Notes under the pieces: generated by a model
What the model was told of the DNA's origin: nothing
The model's database searches: none
The model's input: the letters and a program-made list of their open reading frames with translations, nothing else
Position numbers and translations under genes: made by a program
Part shown: positions 37,073-46,495 of the stretch, piece by piece
Numbering within the stretch: the stretch's first letter is position 1
Layout: each line of letters begins with the position of its first letter
NCBI GenBank assembly: GCA_015272395.1
Contig: JACYLQ010000035.1
Span: 1 to 64,000, forward strand
From: Calothrix sp. C42_A2020_038
GTDB taxonomy: Bacteria > Cyanobacteriota > Cyanobacteriia > Cyanobacteriales > Nostocaceae
Reading direction: 5' to 3'
DNA: 64,000 bases

Positions 37073-37097
37073 GCCTTGGTTCATAAAGAACTAAGGC
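37073..37097. terminator. Hairpin between convergent leuD and RND pump genes
   Basis: GCCTTGGTTC and GAACTAAGGC pair over 10 bp with one mismatch around ATAAA and are followed on the plus strand by TTTT. It lies between two converging transcripts. A terminator is plausible, though its distance from the leuD stop (215 bp) is long. Confidence 0.5.
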
Positions 37098-37107
37098 TTT
37101 TACTATA

Positions 37108-40100
37108 TCAGAGTTGTTGATGGCGGTCTCGTTTATTAAAACCTTCAGTAAGCATTTTAATAACAATATACAAAATTGGCACTACAAACAAACTCAAAAA
37201 GGTAGCAATTAACATTCCACCAAATACTGCCGTTCCCAAAGATTGACGACTTCCGGCTCCGGCGCCTGTCGCTATAGCTAAGGGGAAAATTCCTAACAGT
37301 GTAGAAAAAGCGGTCATCAAAATCGGTCGTAGTCGCTGTTGTGAAGCTTCAATTGCAGCTTTGGTAATTGATAGTCCTTGTTCTCGTAATTGGTTTGCAA
37401 ATTCAACAATTAAAATAGCATTTTTACTAGCTAAACCAATCAACATTACTAACCCAATTTGACAGTATACATCATTAGAAAATCCCCGCATTGATTGAGC
37501 TAAAAGCGCTCCAAATATTGCTAAAGGAACTGAAAGCAGGATGATAATTGGGTCAATATAGTTCTCATACTGAGCCGCTAGCACCAAAAAGACGAAGACT
37601 AAACCTAAGCCAAAAATTAAAGGTGCTAAACCACCAGATTCTATTTCTTCTAATGCTGTTCCCGACCATTCATAACCATAGCCTGGTGGTAATACTTCTT
37701 GAGCAACTTGTTCCATTGCTTTGATTGCATCTCCAGAACTAGAGCCAGGAGCTGCTGAACCATTAATTTCAATTGAACGGAACAAATTATAATGATTAAT
37801 TGTTTGCGCCCCCACTGTCGGCGTAATTGTAACTAAGTTGCTCAAAGGAATCATTTGATTATTTTGAGAACGTACAAATAGTTGCTCAATATCTTTGGGG
37901 TTGGAACGAAATTGTTCGTCTGCTTGAACGTAAACTCGATAATTACGTTGTTGCAAATTAAAGTCATTAACATATCGTGACCCCAAAGCAGTTTGCAGAG
38001 TGTTAAATACATCATCTATAGAAACTTGCAAGGCTTTTGCTTTGTTGCGGTCTACCTCTACTAAAACTTGTGGTGTATTTGCTGCAAAGGTGCTAAACAC
38101 CGCTTGCAACCCTGGAGTCTGATTCGCGCGACCAAGCAACTGTCCCATTGCTTGCACTAAATTTTCTAAACCACTGTTACCTCTACGGTCTTGAAGTTGA
38201 AAGACAAAACCGCCAAAGTTTCCCAAACCTTGGATGGGTGGGGGGTTGACTGGAAATACCCTAGCTTCGGATATTGCCATTAACTTTCCTCGCAAATTAC
38301 CCAAAATAGCCTGTACTGACTGATTTGGTTTTTGACGTTGATTCCAAGGCTTTAAAGTTGTGAATACAATGCCACTGTTGGCTGTGCTACCACTAAAACC
38401 AAAACCTCCGACAGCAAAAGTTCCTACGACTTCAGGAATTTGCAGAATTTCTTTTTCGACTTTTTCCATAACTTCGCTGGTATATTGCAGCGAAACTCCT
38501 TGCGGCCCTTGAATCAAAGTTATAAAAAAGCCTTCATCTTCTTCAGGTAAAAAGGCTGTAGGTACAGTCATGTAGAGCCAAGCAGTCATTCCCAACGAGA
38601 CAATAAATAACCCAATCACGATACTTTTGATGCGGGTTAGAAAAGTAAGCAATTGCCTATAACCTCTTGTTAACCAATCGAGAAAGCGATTAACTATATC
38701 AAATAGCCAACTAATCCATCTAGGAGAACGTTGCCCTTGGCGCAGTAGTTGACCGCATAATGAAGGAGTTAACGTGAGCGCTAAAAAAGTCGAAATCGCA
38801 ATCGCAAATGCAATCGTCAATGCAAATTGTCGATACAAGGCGCCTGTAGTTCCGGGAAAGAATGCCACTGGCACAAACACGGCCATCAGAACTAGGGAAG
38901 TAGCAATTACGGCGCCAAAAAGTTCAGCCATCGATTCACTCGCTGCCCGTTGAGGACTCATGCCTTTGTCCTGAATAAAGCGGCTGATTTGCTCTACGAC
39001 AACAATTGCATCGTCTACTACCATACCTGAAGCTAAAGTCAGCCCGAACAAAGTTAAACTATTAATAGAGAAGTCAAAAGCTTTAACAAAAATAAATGTC
39101 CCAATCAGAGAAAGGGGAATAGTAACTGCGGGAATTAATGTAGTTCGCCAATCCTGTAAGAAGACAAAAATCACAATCACAACTAACACAACCGCTGCGA
39201 TGAGAGTCTTGAATACTTCTGCTAATGACTCTTCAACAAACATGGTTGTGTCAAATGCTACTTGATATTTCAGACCTGGGGGAAAGCTAGAAGCTAACTC
39301 CACCATTGCGGCTTTTACTCCCTTGGCCACATCTAAAGCATTGCTACCTGGAACCTGATAAATCCCTAGACCCACAGCCTCTTGACCGCGAAATCTCAAA
39401 AATGTATTGTAATTTTCCGCACCTAATTCAGCTCTACCTACATCTTTGAGCTTGACTAAGGTGCCGTTATCCTCAGATTTCAGAACAATTTCTTCAAATT
39501 CTGCTGCATCTTTTAAGCGACTGGAAGCACGTACATCAAGTTGGTATTTTTGCCCTTTGGGAGCAGGTTCTTGCCCAATTCTGCCAGCACCTATTTGTAG
39601 GTTTTGTTCATTCAGCGCTCTGGTAACATCATCGGTTGTGAGTCCGCGACTGGCTAGTCGATTCGGGTCTAGCCACAAACGCATTGCATAACGACGTTCA
39701 CCAAAAATTCGCACATCACTGACACCTTTAACTCTTTTTAGAGCGTCTGCCAAGTAAAGGTCAGCATAATTACTTAAAAATATATTGTTATACTCATTTT
39801 TTTCCGAGTACAAACCAATCGCTAGGAGAATGCTACTCGATTGCTTAGAAACCCGAACTCCTGTTCGCTGCACAACATCAGGCAGTTGTGGTTGAGCGAC
39901 GGAAACACGGTTTTGTATATCGACTGCGGCAATATCTTTATCCCGTGATGAATCAAAGGTGGCTGTAATATTAGTAGAACCGTCATTACTGCTGCTGGAA
40001 GTAATATACCTAAGTCCCTCAACTCCATTAATTTGCCTTTCTAAGATGTTCGTTACCCCGCTTTCTACCACTTCCGCACTAGCTCCACTGTAGTTAGCAG

Positions 40101-40239
40101 TAACACTGATTTGTGTAGGGGTGATATCTGGAAATCGAGCAATCGGCAGTGTGGGAATGCTAATTGCTCCTATAATCAGGATAATCAGACCGCAGACCGT
40201 AGCAAAGATTGGTCGTTTAATAAAGAAATCAACAAACAT
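37108..40239 (-). CDS. RND multidrug efflux pump, HAE1 (AcrB) family
   Basis: 1043 aa from the ATG at 40239, which gives the family start MFVDFFIKRPIFATV; an upstream TTG adds 11 residues and is unlikely. Twelve membrane segments and two large periplasmic loops are visible. The proton-relay residues are present: paired Asp in GMVVDDAIVVVEQ (TM4) and Lys in GLASKNAILIVEF (TM10). The trimeric pump expels hydrophobic compounds across both membranes, using an adaptor (next gene) and a TolC-like outer-membrane channel not found here. It is the last gene of the TetR-adaptor-pump operon. Confidence 0.95.
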   Translation of the reverse strand: MFVDFFIKRPIFATVCGLIILIIGAISIPTLPIARFPDITPTQISVTANYSGASAEVVESGVTNILERQINGVEGLRYITSSSSNDGSTNITATFDSSRDKDIAAVDIQNRVSVAQPQLPDVVQRTGVRVSKQSSSILLAIGLYSEKNEYNNIFLSNYADLYLADALKRVKGVSDVRIFGERRYAMRLWLDPNRLASRGLTTDDVTRALNEQNLQIGAGRIGQEPAPKGQKYQLDVRASSRLKDAAEFEEIVLKSEDNGTLVKLKDVGRAELGAENYNTFLRFRGQEAVGLGIYQVPGSNALDVAKGVKAAMVELASSFPPGLKYQVAFDTTMFVEESLAEVFKTLIAAVVLVVIVIFVFLQDWRTTLIPAVTIPLSLIGTFIFVKAFDFSINSLTLFGLTLASGMVVDDAIVVVEQISRFIQDKGMSPQRAASESMAELFGAVIATSLVLMAVFVPVAFFPGTTGALYRQFALTIAFAIAISTFLALTLTPSLCGQLLRQGQRSPRWISWLFDIVNRFLDWLTRGYRQLLTFLTRIKSIVIGLFIVSLGMTAWLYMTVPTAFLPEEDEGFFITLIQGPQGVSLQYTSEVMEKVEKEILQIPEVVGTFAVGGFGFSGSTANSGIVFTTLKPWNQRQKPNQSVQAILGNLRGKLMAISEARVFPVNPPPIQGLGNFGGFVFQLQDRRGNSGLENLVQAMGQLLGRANQTPGLQAVFSTFAANTPQVLVEVDRNKAKALQVSIDDVFNTLQTALGSRYVNDFNLQQRNYRVYVQADEQFRSNPKDIEQLFVRSQNNQMIPLSNLVTITPTVGAQTINHYNLFRSIEINGSAAPGSSSGDAIKAMEQVAQEVLPPGYGYEWSGTALEEIESGGLAPLIFGLGLVFVFLVLAAQYENYIDPIIILLSVPLAIFGALLAQSMRGFSNDVYCQIGLVMLIGLASKNAILIVEFANQLREQGLSITKAAIEASQQRLRPILMTAFSTLLGIFPLAIATGAGAGSRQSLGTAVFGGMLIATFLSLFVVPILYIVIKMLTEGFNKRDRHQQL

Positions 40240-40275
40240 ATTCTTTTTGGTAATCGGTGGGTGTTGGCGCAATAC

Positions 40276-41850
40276 TTAGTTCCGATTACTGCTTTCCGGT
40301 TCAGCAATAATAGGTACACCGTTGTTCAGGTTGAGAATACCAGAAACAACAATTTTTTCTCCAGCTTTCAATCCTTCGATAACTTGATAATTATTACCTT
40401 CAATCGCCCCGAGCTTGACAGGTTTTTGCGCTGCTACTAAAGTTGGCATTCCTGGTTTCGCTTGTTCTGGCGCCTGAGCAACAAACACAAAAGTCTCTCC
40501 ACCTAAACGAGAGACTGCTGTGACTGGAATCAAAACACCTGGACGTTCATCCCAAATCACTCTAGCTTTTACTAGTTGACGATTAAGCAACTGCCCACTA
40601 GTATTCGCAAAGCTGGCTTTAGCTAAAATTGTCTGCGAATTTACATTGGCTTCTGGAGAAATAAAAGTTATTCTTCCGATCGCAGTGGGTTGCCCTTGCG
40701 TATCCAACATTTCTACAGGCAATCCCGCACGTAATTTCTTGGCTTGGTTAATTGGGATGGATAGGTTTAATTCTAAAGAATCGTTTTTTGTGATCGTGGT
40801 AAGTTCGCTGCCTTTACTGACAAACTCTCCTAATTTCACCGGAATATTGCCGACAATACCAGTAAACGGAGCCAGAACGTTAGTATATTGCAGTTTCACT
40901 TGTGCAGCCTTGACTTGAGCTGCTGCTTCAGTCACTTGCGAACGTGCCTGGGCAATCTCTTCTTGGCGTGGACCATTTTGTAATTGCTCTAAATTTTGTT
41001 TTTCTTGTTCAACAACAGCAACTAGCTCATCAATATTAGAACGTCTGCTTTTGCGAACTTGCTCTAGCCGACGCTGGGCTTCTTGTAACCTAGCTCTAGC
41101 ACTACGCTCCTCTTTAAGAAACCCTTCTAGCTGATCTTGAGAAACCGCACCCTCCTTTCTTAGTTGTTCATATCGCTTGGCGCGCGACTGAGCCAGTTCT
41201 AAATCTGATTTTGCCGCTTCAATTTGAGCTTCGGCTTGAGCTATTTCCTCTGGAAGCGCTCCGGCTTTGGCATTGCTGAGGCGAGCTTGCGCTTGATTTA
41301 ACCTAGCTCTAGCTTGGGCAATCTCCTCTTGACGAGTACCCGCTTTGAGTTCAGCAAGTCGTGCTTGAGTACGTTCTAATGCCGCTTTCGCCTGTAATAG
41401 CTGGGCTTTGGCATCGTCACTTTGCAGGCGAATTATAACTTGTCCAACTTGAACGCGATCGCCTTCCTTAACTGCAATCTGTGTAACTCGCCCATCAATA
41501 TCAGGCTTCAATACTACTGAACGTGGAGCTTCTAAGGAGCCAACAAACTGGGAAGTTTCTTGCAAATTTCCAGTTTCTACAGCGGCTAACTTCACAGGAA
41601 CACCCATCGGTTTACCAGCAGGAGTTCCAGCAGAACCTGTATTGCTAGCAGAACTATTCCACCAGCGCCAACCAAAGCCGAGACCCACAAGTAATAGAAT
41701 GCTTCCTATCACCAGCCAAGGCTTTTTACCAAATTTATGTGTTTTCTCTAAATGTATTTGGGGCTGTTCTGCTTCTGCCTGATGTATATCTACAGCAGAC
41801 TTTTCTTTATCGAAAGGAACAGAAGAATCGGGAAACTTAGAATCTGACAT
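40276..41850 (-). CDS. RND efflux periplasmic adaptor (membrane fusion protein)
   Basis: 524 aa, ATG at 41850. One membrane anchor (PWLVIGSILLLVGLGFGWRW, about 45-64) is followed by the lipoyl half (VVLKPDIDGRVTQIAVKEGDRV), an unusually long helical hairpin containing repeated LNQAQARLSNAKAGALPEEI-type units, and the second lipoyl half with the beta-barrel (VLAPFTGIVGNIPVKLGEFV). The repeated RQEEIAQARARL/LPEEIAQAEAQI units suggest that the hairpin grew by internal duplication. It bridges the pump to an outer-membrane channel. The pump starts 36 bp downstream. Confidence 0.93.
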   Translation of the reverse strand: MSDSKFPDSSVPFDKEKSAVDIHQAEAEQPQIHLEKTHKFGKKPWLVIGSILLLVGLGFGWRWWNSSASNTGSAGTPAGKPMGVPVKLAAVETGNLQETSQFVGSLEAPRSVVLKPDIDGRVTQIAVKEGDRVQVGQVIIRLQSDDAKAQLLQAKAALERTQARLAELKAGTRQEEIAQARARLNQAQARLSNAKAGALPEEIAQAEAQIEAAKSDLELAQSRAKRYEQLRKEGAVSQDQLEGFLKEERSARARLQEAQRRLEQVRKSRRSNIDELVAVVEQEKQNLEQLQNGPRQEEIAQARSQVTEAAAQVKAAQVKLQYTNVLAPFTGIVGNIPVKLGEFVSKGSELTTITKNDSLELNLSIPINQAKKLRAGLPVEMLDTQGQPTAIGRITFISPEANVNSQTILAKASFANTSGQLLNRQLVKARVIWDERPGVLIPVTAVSRLGGETFVFVAQAPEQAKPGMPTLVAAQKPVKLGAIEGNNYQVIEGLKAGEKIVVSGILNLNNGVPIIAEPESSNRN

Positions 41851-41894
41851 CTTTAATTTCTCACCTAATTGCTAAACTTTGCACCTGCTGTTGA

Positions 41895-42542
41895 TTATTC
41901 CTTCTCACCTTCTGTCTTCTCTTTTCTGCCTTGTTTCAACGGCAAGCTACTAATACCTGTCACAAATAGATTGACACAAGTTTCAATGTAAAGTTTTGTA
42001 CTATAACCTAGTGTACTAGGGGTTGCAGTCCTACGCAGCATCCCAGCAAGTAACATACCTGTAAACATATCCACTGCTGGCATTAAATCTATATCTGAAC
42101 GTACAGTATCGTTTTCTTGACCTTTTCGTAGGTATGCAATCAGTTTTTCGTTCAATGATTGAGCGGCATCGTGGAGTATCTGGCAAGCAGCGTTAGGATG
42201 TCGTTTTGCTTCGCCAATAAATGTCCGAATCAGGGCTTCATGTTCTTCTAACATCTGATTAAAAAGCCATGCATAATGGCTCAGGTCTGTATACAAGTCT
42301 TGAGTCCATTTATCCTGATTATCTAAAGCTTCTGCTTGCAATGCTATGACTTTCTCTATGACAGCAGCTAATAATTGCTCTTTGTTCTGAAAATGCCGAA
42401 ACAATGTTACCTCGTTGACCCCTGCGACACGAGCAATTTCGCGCGTTGTTGCTCCGGCTAAACCTGCATCTGCAAAAACCTCAGTTGCTGCTTTCAAAAG
42501 CCGCGCACGAGTTTGCGCGGTTCTAGATAGTAAATTTTCCAT
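41895..42542 (-). CDS. TetR-family transcriptional regulator
   Basis: 215 aa, ATG at 42542. The N-terminal helix-turn-helix is typical: LLKAATEVFADAGLAGATTREIARVAGVNEVTLFRHFQNKEQLL. The rest is the helical ligand-binding domain. It heads an operon with the RND adaptor (44 bp downstream) and pump, so it most likely represses the operon and releases it on binding a drug or metabolite. An imperfect inverted repeat touching the start codon (42543-42567) is a good operator candidate. Confidence 0.92.
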   Translation of the reverse strand: MENLLSRTAQTRARLLKAATEVFADAGLAGATTREIARVAGVNEVTLFRHFQNKEQLLAAVIEKVIALQAEALDNQDKWTQDLYTDLSHYAWLFNQMLEEHEALIRTFIGEAKRHPNAACQILHDAAQSLNEKLIAYLRKGQENDTVRSDIDLMPAVDMFTGMLLAGMLRRTATPSTLGYSTKLYIETCVNLFVTGISSLPLKQGRKEKTEGEKE

Positions 42543-42567
42543 GTAAGTAATGCAAGCACTTACTTAC
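42543..42567. promoter_or_regulatory. Candidate TetR operator
   Basis: GTAAGTAATGC and GCACTTACTTAC form an inverted repeat around AA; the two arms agree except for one extra G. It abuts the tetR start codon. TetR-type regulators of efflux operons commonly bind such TTACTTAC palindromes, so autoregulation is inferred. Confidence 0.6.
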
Positions 42568-42679
42568 AATATACATTGTGCATGTAATATACGCACAAAA
42601 ATAATTCCAATTTGAAAAATAAATGCGACAGATAAAGCAGTTTTTAGGTTGCGCTCTTGTACATAGATTAAAATCAAAC

Positions 42680-42713
42680 TGTTGTGGAGTGGGCATCCTT
42701 GTCCGCTCGGTTG
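42680..42713. repeat. Partial dispersed repeat (TGGGCATCC family)
   Basis: GTTGTGGAGTGGGCATCCTT followed by GTCCGCTC resembles the repeat inside the histidine kinase gene (61840-61902) and the one at 31540-31573. No clear pairing partner is retained, so it is a half copy. Confidence 0.55.
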
Positions 42714-42821
42714 TATCTAACCAACTTCAAATTTGTTGTAGATTTTGGAAAGTATTACTGTGTAAGCTTTTTCAAATCTAAATTTCAAATCTAAAATTGT
42801 ATAATTTTTGCGCTATGCAAA

Positions 42822-42849
42822 ATTCCCGACTTCCAAAGAAGTCGGGAAT
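42822..42849 (-). terminator. Terminator of the ThDP enzyme gene
   Basis: ATTCCCGACTTC and GAAGTCGGGAAT form a perfect 12-bp stem with a four-base loop, followed on the minus strand by TTTT. It starts 19 bp after the stop codon. Near-identical hairpins occur at 48457-48490 and 60179-60206. Confidence 0.8.
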
Positions 42850-42868
42850 CTGAAAAATCAACTAAATA

Positions 42869-44512
42869 TTACACTTTACAATTTAGTTCACCAGCTTTTT
42901 GAGAGAAACGCACGTTCTCACGATAATCAACAGGGCAATCAATCACTGCGGGTACATCCTGCGCTAGAGCTTCTTTGAGGACAGGTATCAAATCTGTTGC
43001 TGAAGTGACTCTGTAACCTTTTAAACCCATACTCTCAGCGAATTTAACGAAGTCAGGATTTCCAAAATGGACAAAGGATGACCGACCTTTACCAAAGTGG
43101 TTTTCTTGCTTCCACTCAATTAAGCCGTAGCCACCGTCGTTGAAAATCAACGTTACAAATGGTGTACCTACACGCAATGCAGTTTCTAGCTCTTGACAGT
43201 TCATCATAAAGCCACCGTCTCCTGTCGCAGCGATGACTTTACGGTTGGGATGTACAATTTTGGCTGCGATGGCGCCTGGAATTGCGATACCCATTGCAGC
43301 AAAGCCATTAGAAATAATACAAGTATTGGGACTATGGCAATGATAATGACGGGCAATCCACATTTTATGGGCGCCAACATCGGAGATAACAATATCTTCT
43401 GGCCCCATTACTTGGCGCATATCATAAATTAATTTCTGCGGTTTAATAGGGAACCCATCATCCGATGCATACTGCTCATAGTCAGAACGAATATTATCGC
43501 GCAGGGTTAGAGAGTAAGGTTTAGGTTTGGATTGTCTGTCAGCAACTTTTAAAATTTCAAACAGGGAATCTGAGATATCTCCAACAACTTCTACTATTGG
43601 AATGTAACTACTATCAATTTCAGCAGGGTTAAGACCAATATGGATAATGGGAATCTTCCCATCAGGATTCCATTTTTTTGGTGAAAATTCGATTAAGTCA
43701 TAACCGATAGCAATTACTAGGTCAGTGTTATCAAAACCACAACTAACAAAATCACGCTGCTGTAACCCAACTGCCCATAATGCTAAAGGATGTGTATAAG
43801 GTATTACACCTTTACCCATAAATGTATTGGCAGTCGGGATATTGAGTTGAGTCGCGAATTGAGTGACTGCATCACTAGCTAGCGCGCGGATTGCTCCATT
43901 GCCGACAAGGATTATCGGATTAACAGCTTGGGAAATAGCGGCAGCAGCAGCACGAATGCTAGCAAAAGAAGCAAAAGTTCTTTCTATTTTATCAATGCGT
44001 AAGGGTTGACCTTCTACTGGCATCGCGGCGATATTTTCAGGTAAGTCGATATGAACTGCACCTGGCTTTTCGCTTTGCGACTTTTTAAATGCTTTACGTA
44101 CTAATTCAGGTGTAATACTTGGTCGTACAATTTGCTTACTCCATTTAGTGACAGGAGCAAACATTGCGACTAAATCTAAGTATTGGTGAGATTCGATATG
44201 CATCCGGTCAGTACCAACTTGACCAGTAATTGCCACTAATGGCGCCCCATCTAAGTTAGCATCTGCAACACCCGTCATTAAATTAGTTGCACCGGGACCA
44301 AGTGTGGAAAGACACACTCCAGCTTTACCTGTAAGGCGCCCGTAAACATCAGCCATGAAGGCTGCACCCTGTTCATGACGAGTAGTAATGAATTGAATCG
44401 AAGAATTTTTCAGTGCTTCTAATACATGTAAATTTTCTTCACCAGGAAGACCAAAAACATACTGCACCCCTTCATTTTCCAAACATTTTACTAATAGTTC
44501 TGCTGTATTCAT
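42869..44512 (-). CDS. ThDP-dependent enzyme, probable 2-oxoglutarate decarboxylase (often annotated acetolactate synthase)
   Basis: 547 aa from the ATG at 44512, preceded by GAGAG; a GTG six codons earlier is less likely. ThDP enzyme features are complete: GLPGEEN, the activating glutamate in TTRHEQGAAFMAD (Glu46), and the cofactor motif TGDGGFMMNCQELETAL-FNDGGYG. By similarity alone it would be called acetolactate synthase. Its immediate upstream partner is a succinic semialdehyde dehydrogenase, the arrangement known from Synechococcus PCC 7002, where the pair converts 2-oxoglutarate to succinate and replaces 2-oxoglutarate dehydrogenase. I therefore favour the decarboxylase; acetolactate synthesis is the alternative. 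Confidence 0.82.
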   Translation of the reverse strand: MNTAELLVKCLENEGVQYVFGLPGEENLHVLEALKNSSIQFITTRHEQGAAFMADVYGRLTGKAGVCLSTLGPGATNLMTGVADANLDGAPLVAITGQVGTDRMHIESHQYLDLVAMFAPVTKWSKQIVRPSITPELVRKAFKKSQSEKPGAVHIDLPENIAAMPVEGQPLRIDKIERTFASFASIRAAAAAISQAVNPIILVGNGAIRALASDAVTQFATQLNIPTANTFMGKGVIPYTHPLALWAVGLQQRDFVSCGFDNTDLVIAIGYDLIEFSPKKWNPDGKIPIIHIGLNPAEIDSSYIPIVEVVGDISDSLFEILKVADRQSKPKPYSLTLRDNIRSDYEQYASDDGFPIKPQKLIYDMRQVMGPEDIVISDVGAHKMWIARHYHCHSPNTCIISNGFAAMGIAIPGAIAAKIVHPNRKVIAATGDGGFMMNCQELETALRVGTPFVTLIFNDGGYGLIEWKQENHFGKGRSSFVHFGNPDFVKFAESMGLKGYRVTSATDLIPVLKEALAQDVPAVIDCPVDYRENVRFSQKAGELNCKV

Positions 44513-44622
44513 AGATTTTGATTCTCTCACTTGTAAAATTTTGGATTCAGGATTTGAGATTTTGGACTAATCTAAATGAGCCTGAAATTTTTCTAGTTTT
44601 TAACCCCTAGTTCAAGTCTCCC

Positions 44623-44653
44623 CAATCTAAAATCCAAAATCTAAAATCCAAAA
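44623..44653. repeat. Short AAAATC tandem repeat in the ogdA-ssadh gap
   Basis: AATCTAAAATCCAAA is repeated twice between the two genes, and a partly complementary stretch (TTTTGGATTCAGGATTTGAG) lies at 44540-44570, so the spacer RNA can fold into an AT-rich hairpin. Such AATCYAAAAT tracts are common in Nostocales spacers. Confidence 0.6.
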
Positions 44654-46018
44654 TCATTTCACCCACACTGTTTTAACATTTACAAACTCATGTATCCCCT
44701 GGATACTTAATTCGCGTCCATAACCGGAACGCTTAATACCACCGAAAGGTAAGCGGGGGTCAGATTTGACCATACCGTTAATAAATACTGAACCTGCTTC
44801 AATTTCACTAATCAAACGTTTTTGCTCGGTTTCATCAGTTGTCCAAGCACTGGCACCCAAGCCAAAAGGAGTATCATTGGCAAGTTCGATAGCAGCATCA
44901 ATATCTTTGACACGAAACAGCATTGCCACCGGACCAAAGAATTCTTCTTTTGCAACAGGGTTATCTGGAGAAATAGTTAAAATTGTTGGTGGATAGAAGT
45001 TACCGGGCTGATTATTAATTGGATTTCCTCCAATTACGACTTTGGCACCGTTGTCAACAGCTGCTTTGACTTGCTCATGTATATCATTAAGAATATTGGG
45101 TGTTGCCAGCGGTCCAATATCGGTGTCGTTTGACATTGGGTCGCCAACTTTTAAAGCCTGAAATTTTTCAAGGAGTAATTTTTCAAATTTATCTGCAATT
45201 GTTTGTGTGACAATAAACCGTTTCGCTGCTATACATGATTGTCCGTTATTTAGCATTCGGGCGCTTGTTGCAGTGGTTGCGGCAGCTTCGAGGTCTGCAC
45301 TTTCCAAAACTATAAATGGGTCGCTTCCACCCAATTCCAAAACTACTTTTTTAATTTGTTTTCCAGCAGCAGCAGCAAGTGACGCACCAGCTGGTTCACT
45401 ACCTGTTAGTGTTGCAGCTTTTACGCGGTCATCGGCGATAATATCGGCAACTTTGGCGGCGCCTACTAGAAAGGTTTGAAATATACCTGACTCAAAACCC
45501 GCGATTCTAAATATTTCTTCAATTGCCAGCGCGCATTGAGGTACATTTGATGCGTGTTTGAGTATACCCACGTTACCTGCCATCAGGGCAGGCGCCGCAA
45601 ATCTAAATACTTGCCAAAACGGAAAATTCCACGGCATGACGGCAAGAATAATACCCAATGGCTGGTAACGAACAAAGCTCTGACTCGCGTCTGTATCGAC
45701 ATAAACGTCAGCGAGGAACTGGGGTGCATGTTCAGCATAATAGCGACAAACAAGCGCGCATTTTTCAACTTCAGCAATAGCGCTTTTGTAAGTCTTGCCC
45801 ATTTCTAGGGTCATCAACTTGGCAAACTTGTCCTTATCTTCTTCCAAAATATCCGCAACCTTATTGAGTAAACGCGAGCGCACTTCAAAACTTGTGTTAC
45901 GGTACTTCAGAAACGCTGCTTGTGCCAAATTTAACTTGGCACCTATTTCACTATCATTGAGTGGCTCAAAGGTTTTGAGCAACTCCCCGGTAGCGGGATT
46001 AATGGTGGCAATTGCCAT
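44654..46018 (-). CDS. gabD: Succinic semialdehyde dehydrogenase
   Basis: 454 aa from the ATG at 46018, preceded by GGGAGG. Aldehyde dehydrogenase features: IILAVMPWNFPFWQVFR, catalytic Glu in VVLELGGSDPF and catalytic Cys262 in NNGQSCIAAKRF, then EEFFGPVAMLFRV. The INPATGELLKTFEP start and the EIEAGSVFINGMVKSDPRLP tail match cyanobacterial succinic semialdehyde dehydrogenases. It oxidises succinic semialdehyde to succinate, using semialdehyde made by the adjacent decarboxylase or from GABA. The two genes are in one direction, 141 bp apart. Confidence 0.9.
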   Translation of the reverse strand: MAIATINPATGELLKTFEPLNDSEIGAKLNLAQAAFLKYRNTSFEVRSRLLNKVADILEEDKDKFAKLMTLEMGKTYKSAIAEVEKCALVCRYYAEHAPQFLADVYVDTDASQSFVRYQPLGIILAVMPWNFPFWQVFRFAAPALMAGNVGILKHASNVPQCALAIEEIFRIAGFESGIFQTFLVGAAKVADIIADDRVKAATLTGSEPAGASLAAAAGKQIKKVVLELGGSDPFIVLESADLEAAATTATSARMLNNGQSCIAAKRFIVTQTIADKFEKLLLEKFQALKVGDPMSNDTDIGPLATPNILNDIHEQVKAAVDNGAKVVIGGNPINNQPGNFYPPTILTISPDNPVAKEEFFGPVAMLFRVKDIDAAIELANDTPFGLGASAWTTDETEQKRLISEIEAGSVFINGMVKSDPRLPFGGIKRSGYGRELSIQGIHEFVNVKTVWVK

Positions 46019-46264
46019 GACCTGACCTCCCGTTGAATACACCTAAAGTTAACATCTATTTTTGACTATCCACTATTGGGTTATAGCAAATATTCATTAA
46101 ATGGACATTAATTATATTTCTGTTTCCGTGAAATTTTCAATTCCTGTAATTAGTTGTAATTAGACTGAAAACAAAATACACATTCATTCATAGTATATAT
46201 AAGGATTTTGTACACTATAAATGAAGTATGGCTTACGTGATTATTTGACTACATTTATACCAGC

Positions 46265-46283
46265 TAATGGCTGAAAGCCATTA
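46265..46283. repeat. Small perfect hairpin
   Basis: TAATGGCT and AGCCATTA pair perfectly around GAA. The AATGGCTGAAAGCCATTA phrase is a recurrent cyanobacterial intergenic hairpin. No function can be assigned. Confidence 0.6.
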
Positions 46284-46402
46284 ACAAATAGCATAATTGT
46301 TGTAGCTTTATTCAGTGCTAATAATTCAAATTTTCGCTTTGTTTTTACGCTGTAACTAGTGGTTTGTGTCATTAATTCTTGAGTGTAGAATAATTGGTCA
46401 CA

Positions 46403-46495
46403 GATGATGAACGGATATAACGGATGAGTAATTTTAAGTAGCTAGATTTTGTTGATCACCAATAATCCATCCGTGACATCCGCTACATGAGTTGC
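46403..46495 (+). repeat. Palindromic dispersed element, copy 2
   Basis: Aligns along its length with the minus strand of 23402-23500: AACGGATATAACGGATGAG, the AATTTTAA stretch, CTAGATTTTGTT and a closing CATCCGCTA block in the same order. Its ends are less perfectly inverted than those of copy 1. It lies just past the cyclase stop codon. Confidence 0.65.

Larger units (their letters stand above)
42568..42868. other. Intergenic region upstream of tetR
   Basis: Holds the promoter side of the efflux operon, a fragment of the TGGGCATCC dispersed repeat at 42680-42713, and the terminator of the upstream ThDP enzyme gene at 42822-42849. No gene was found. Confidence 0.6.
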
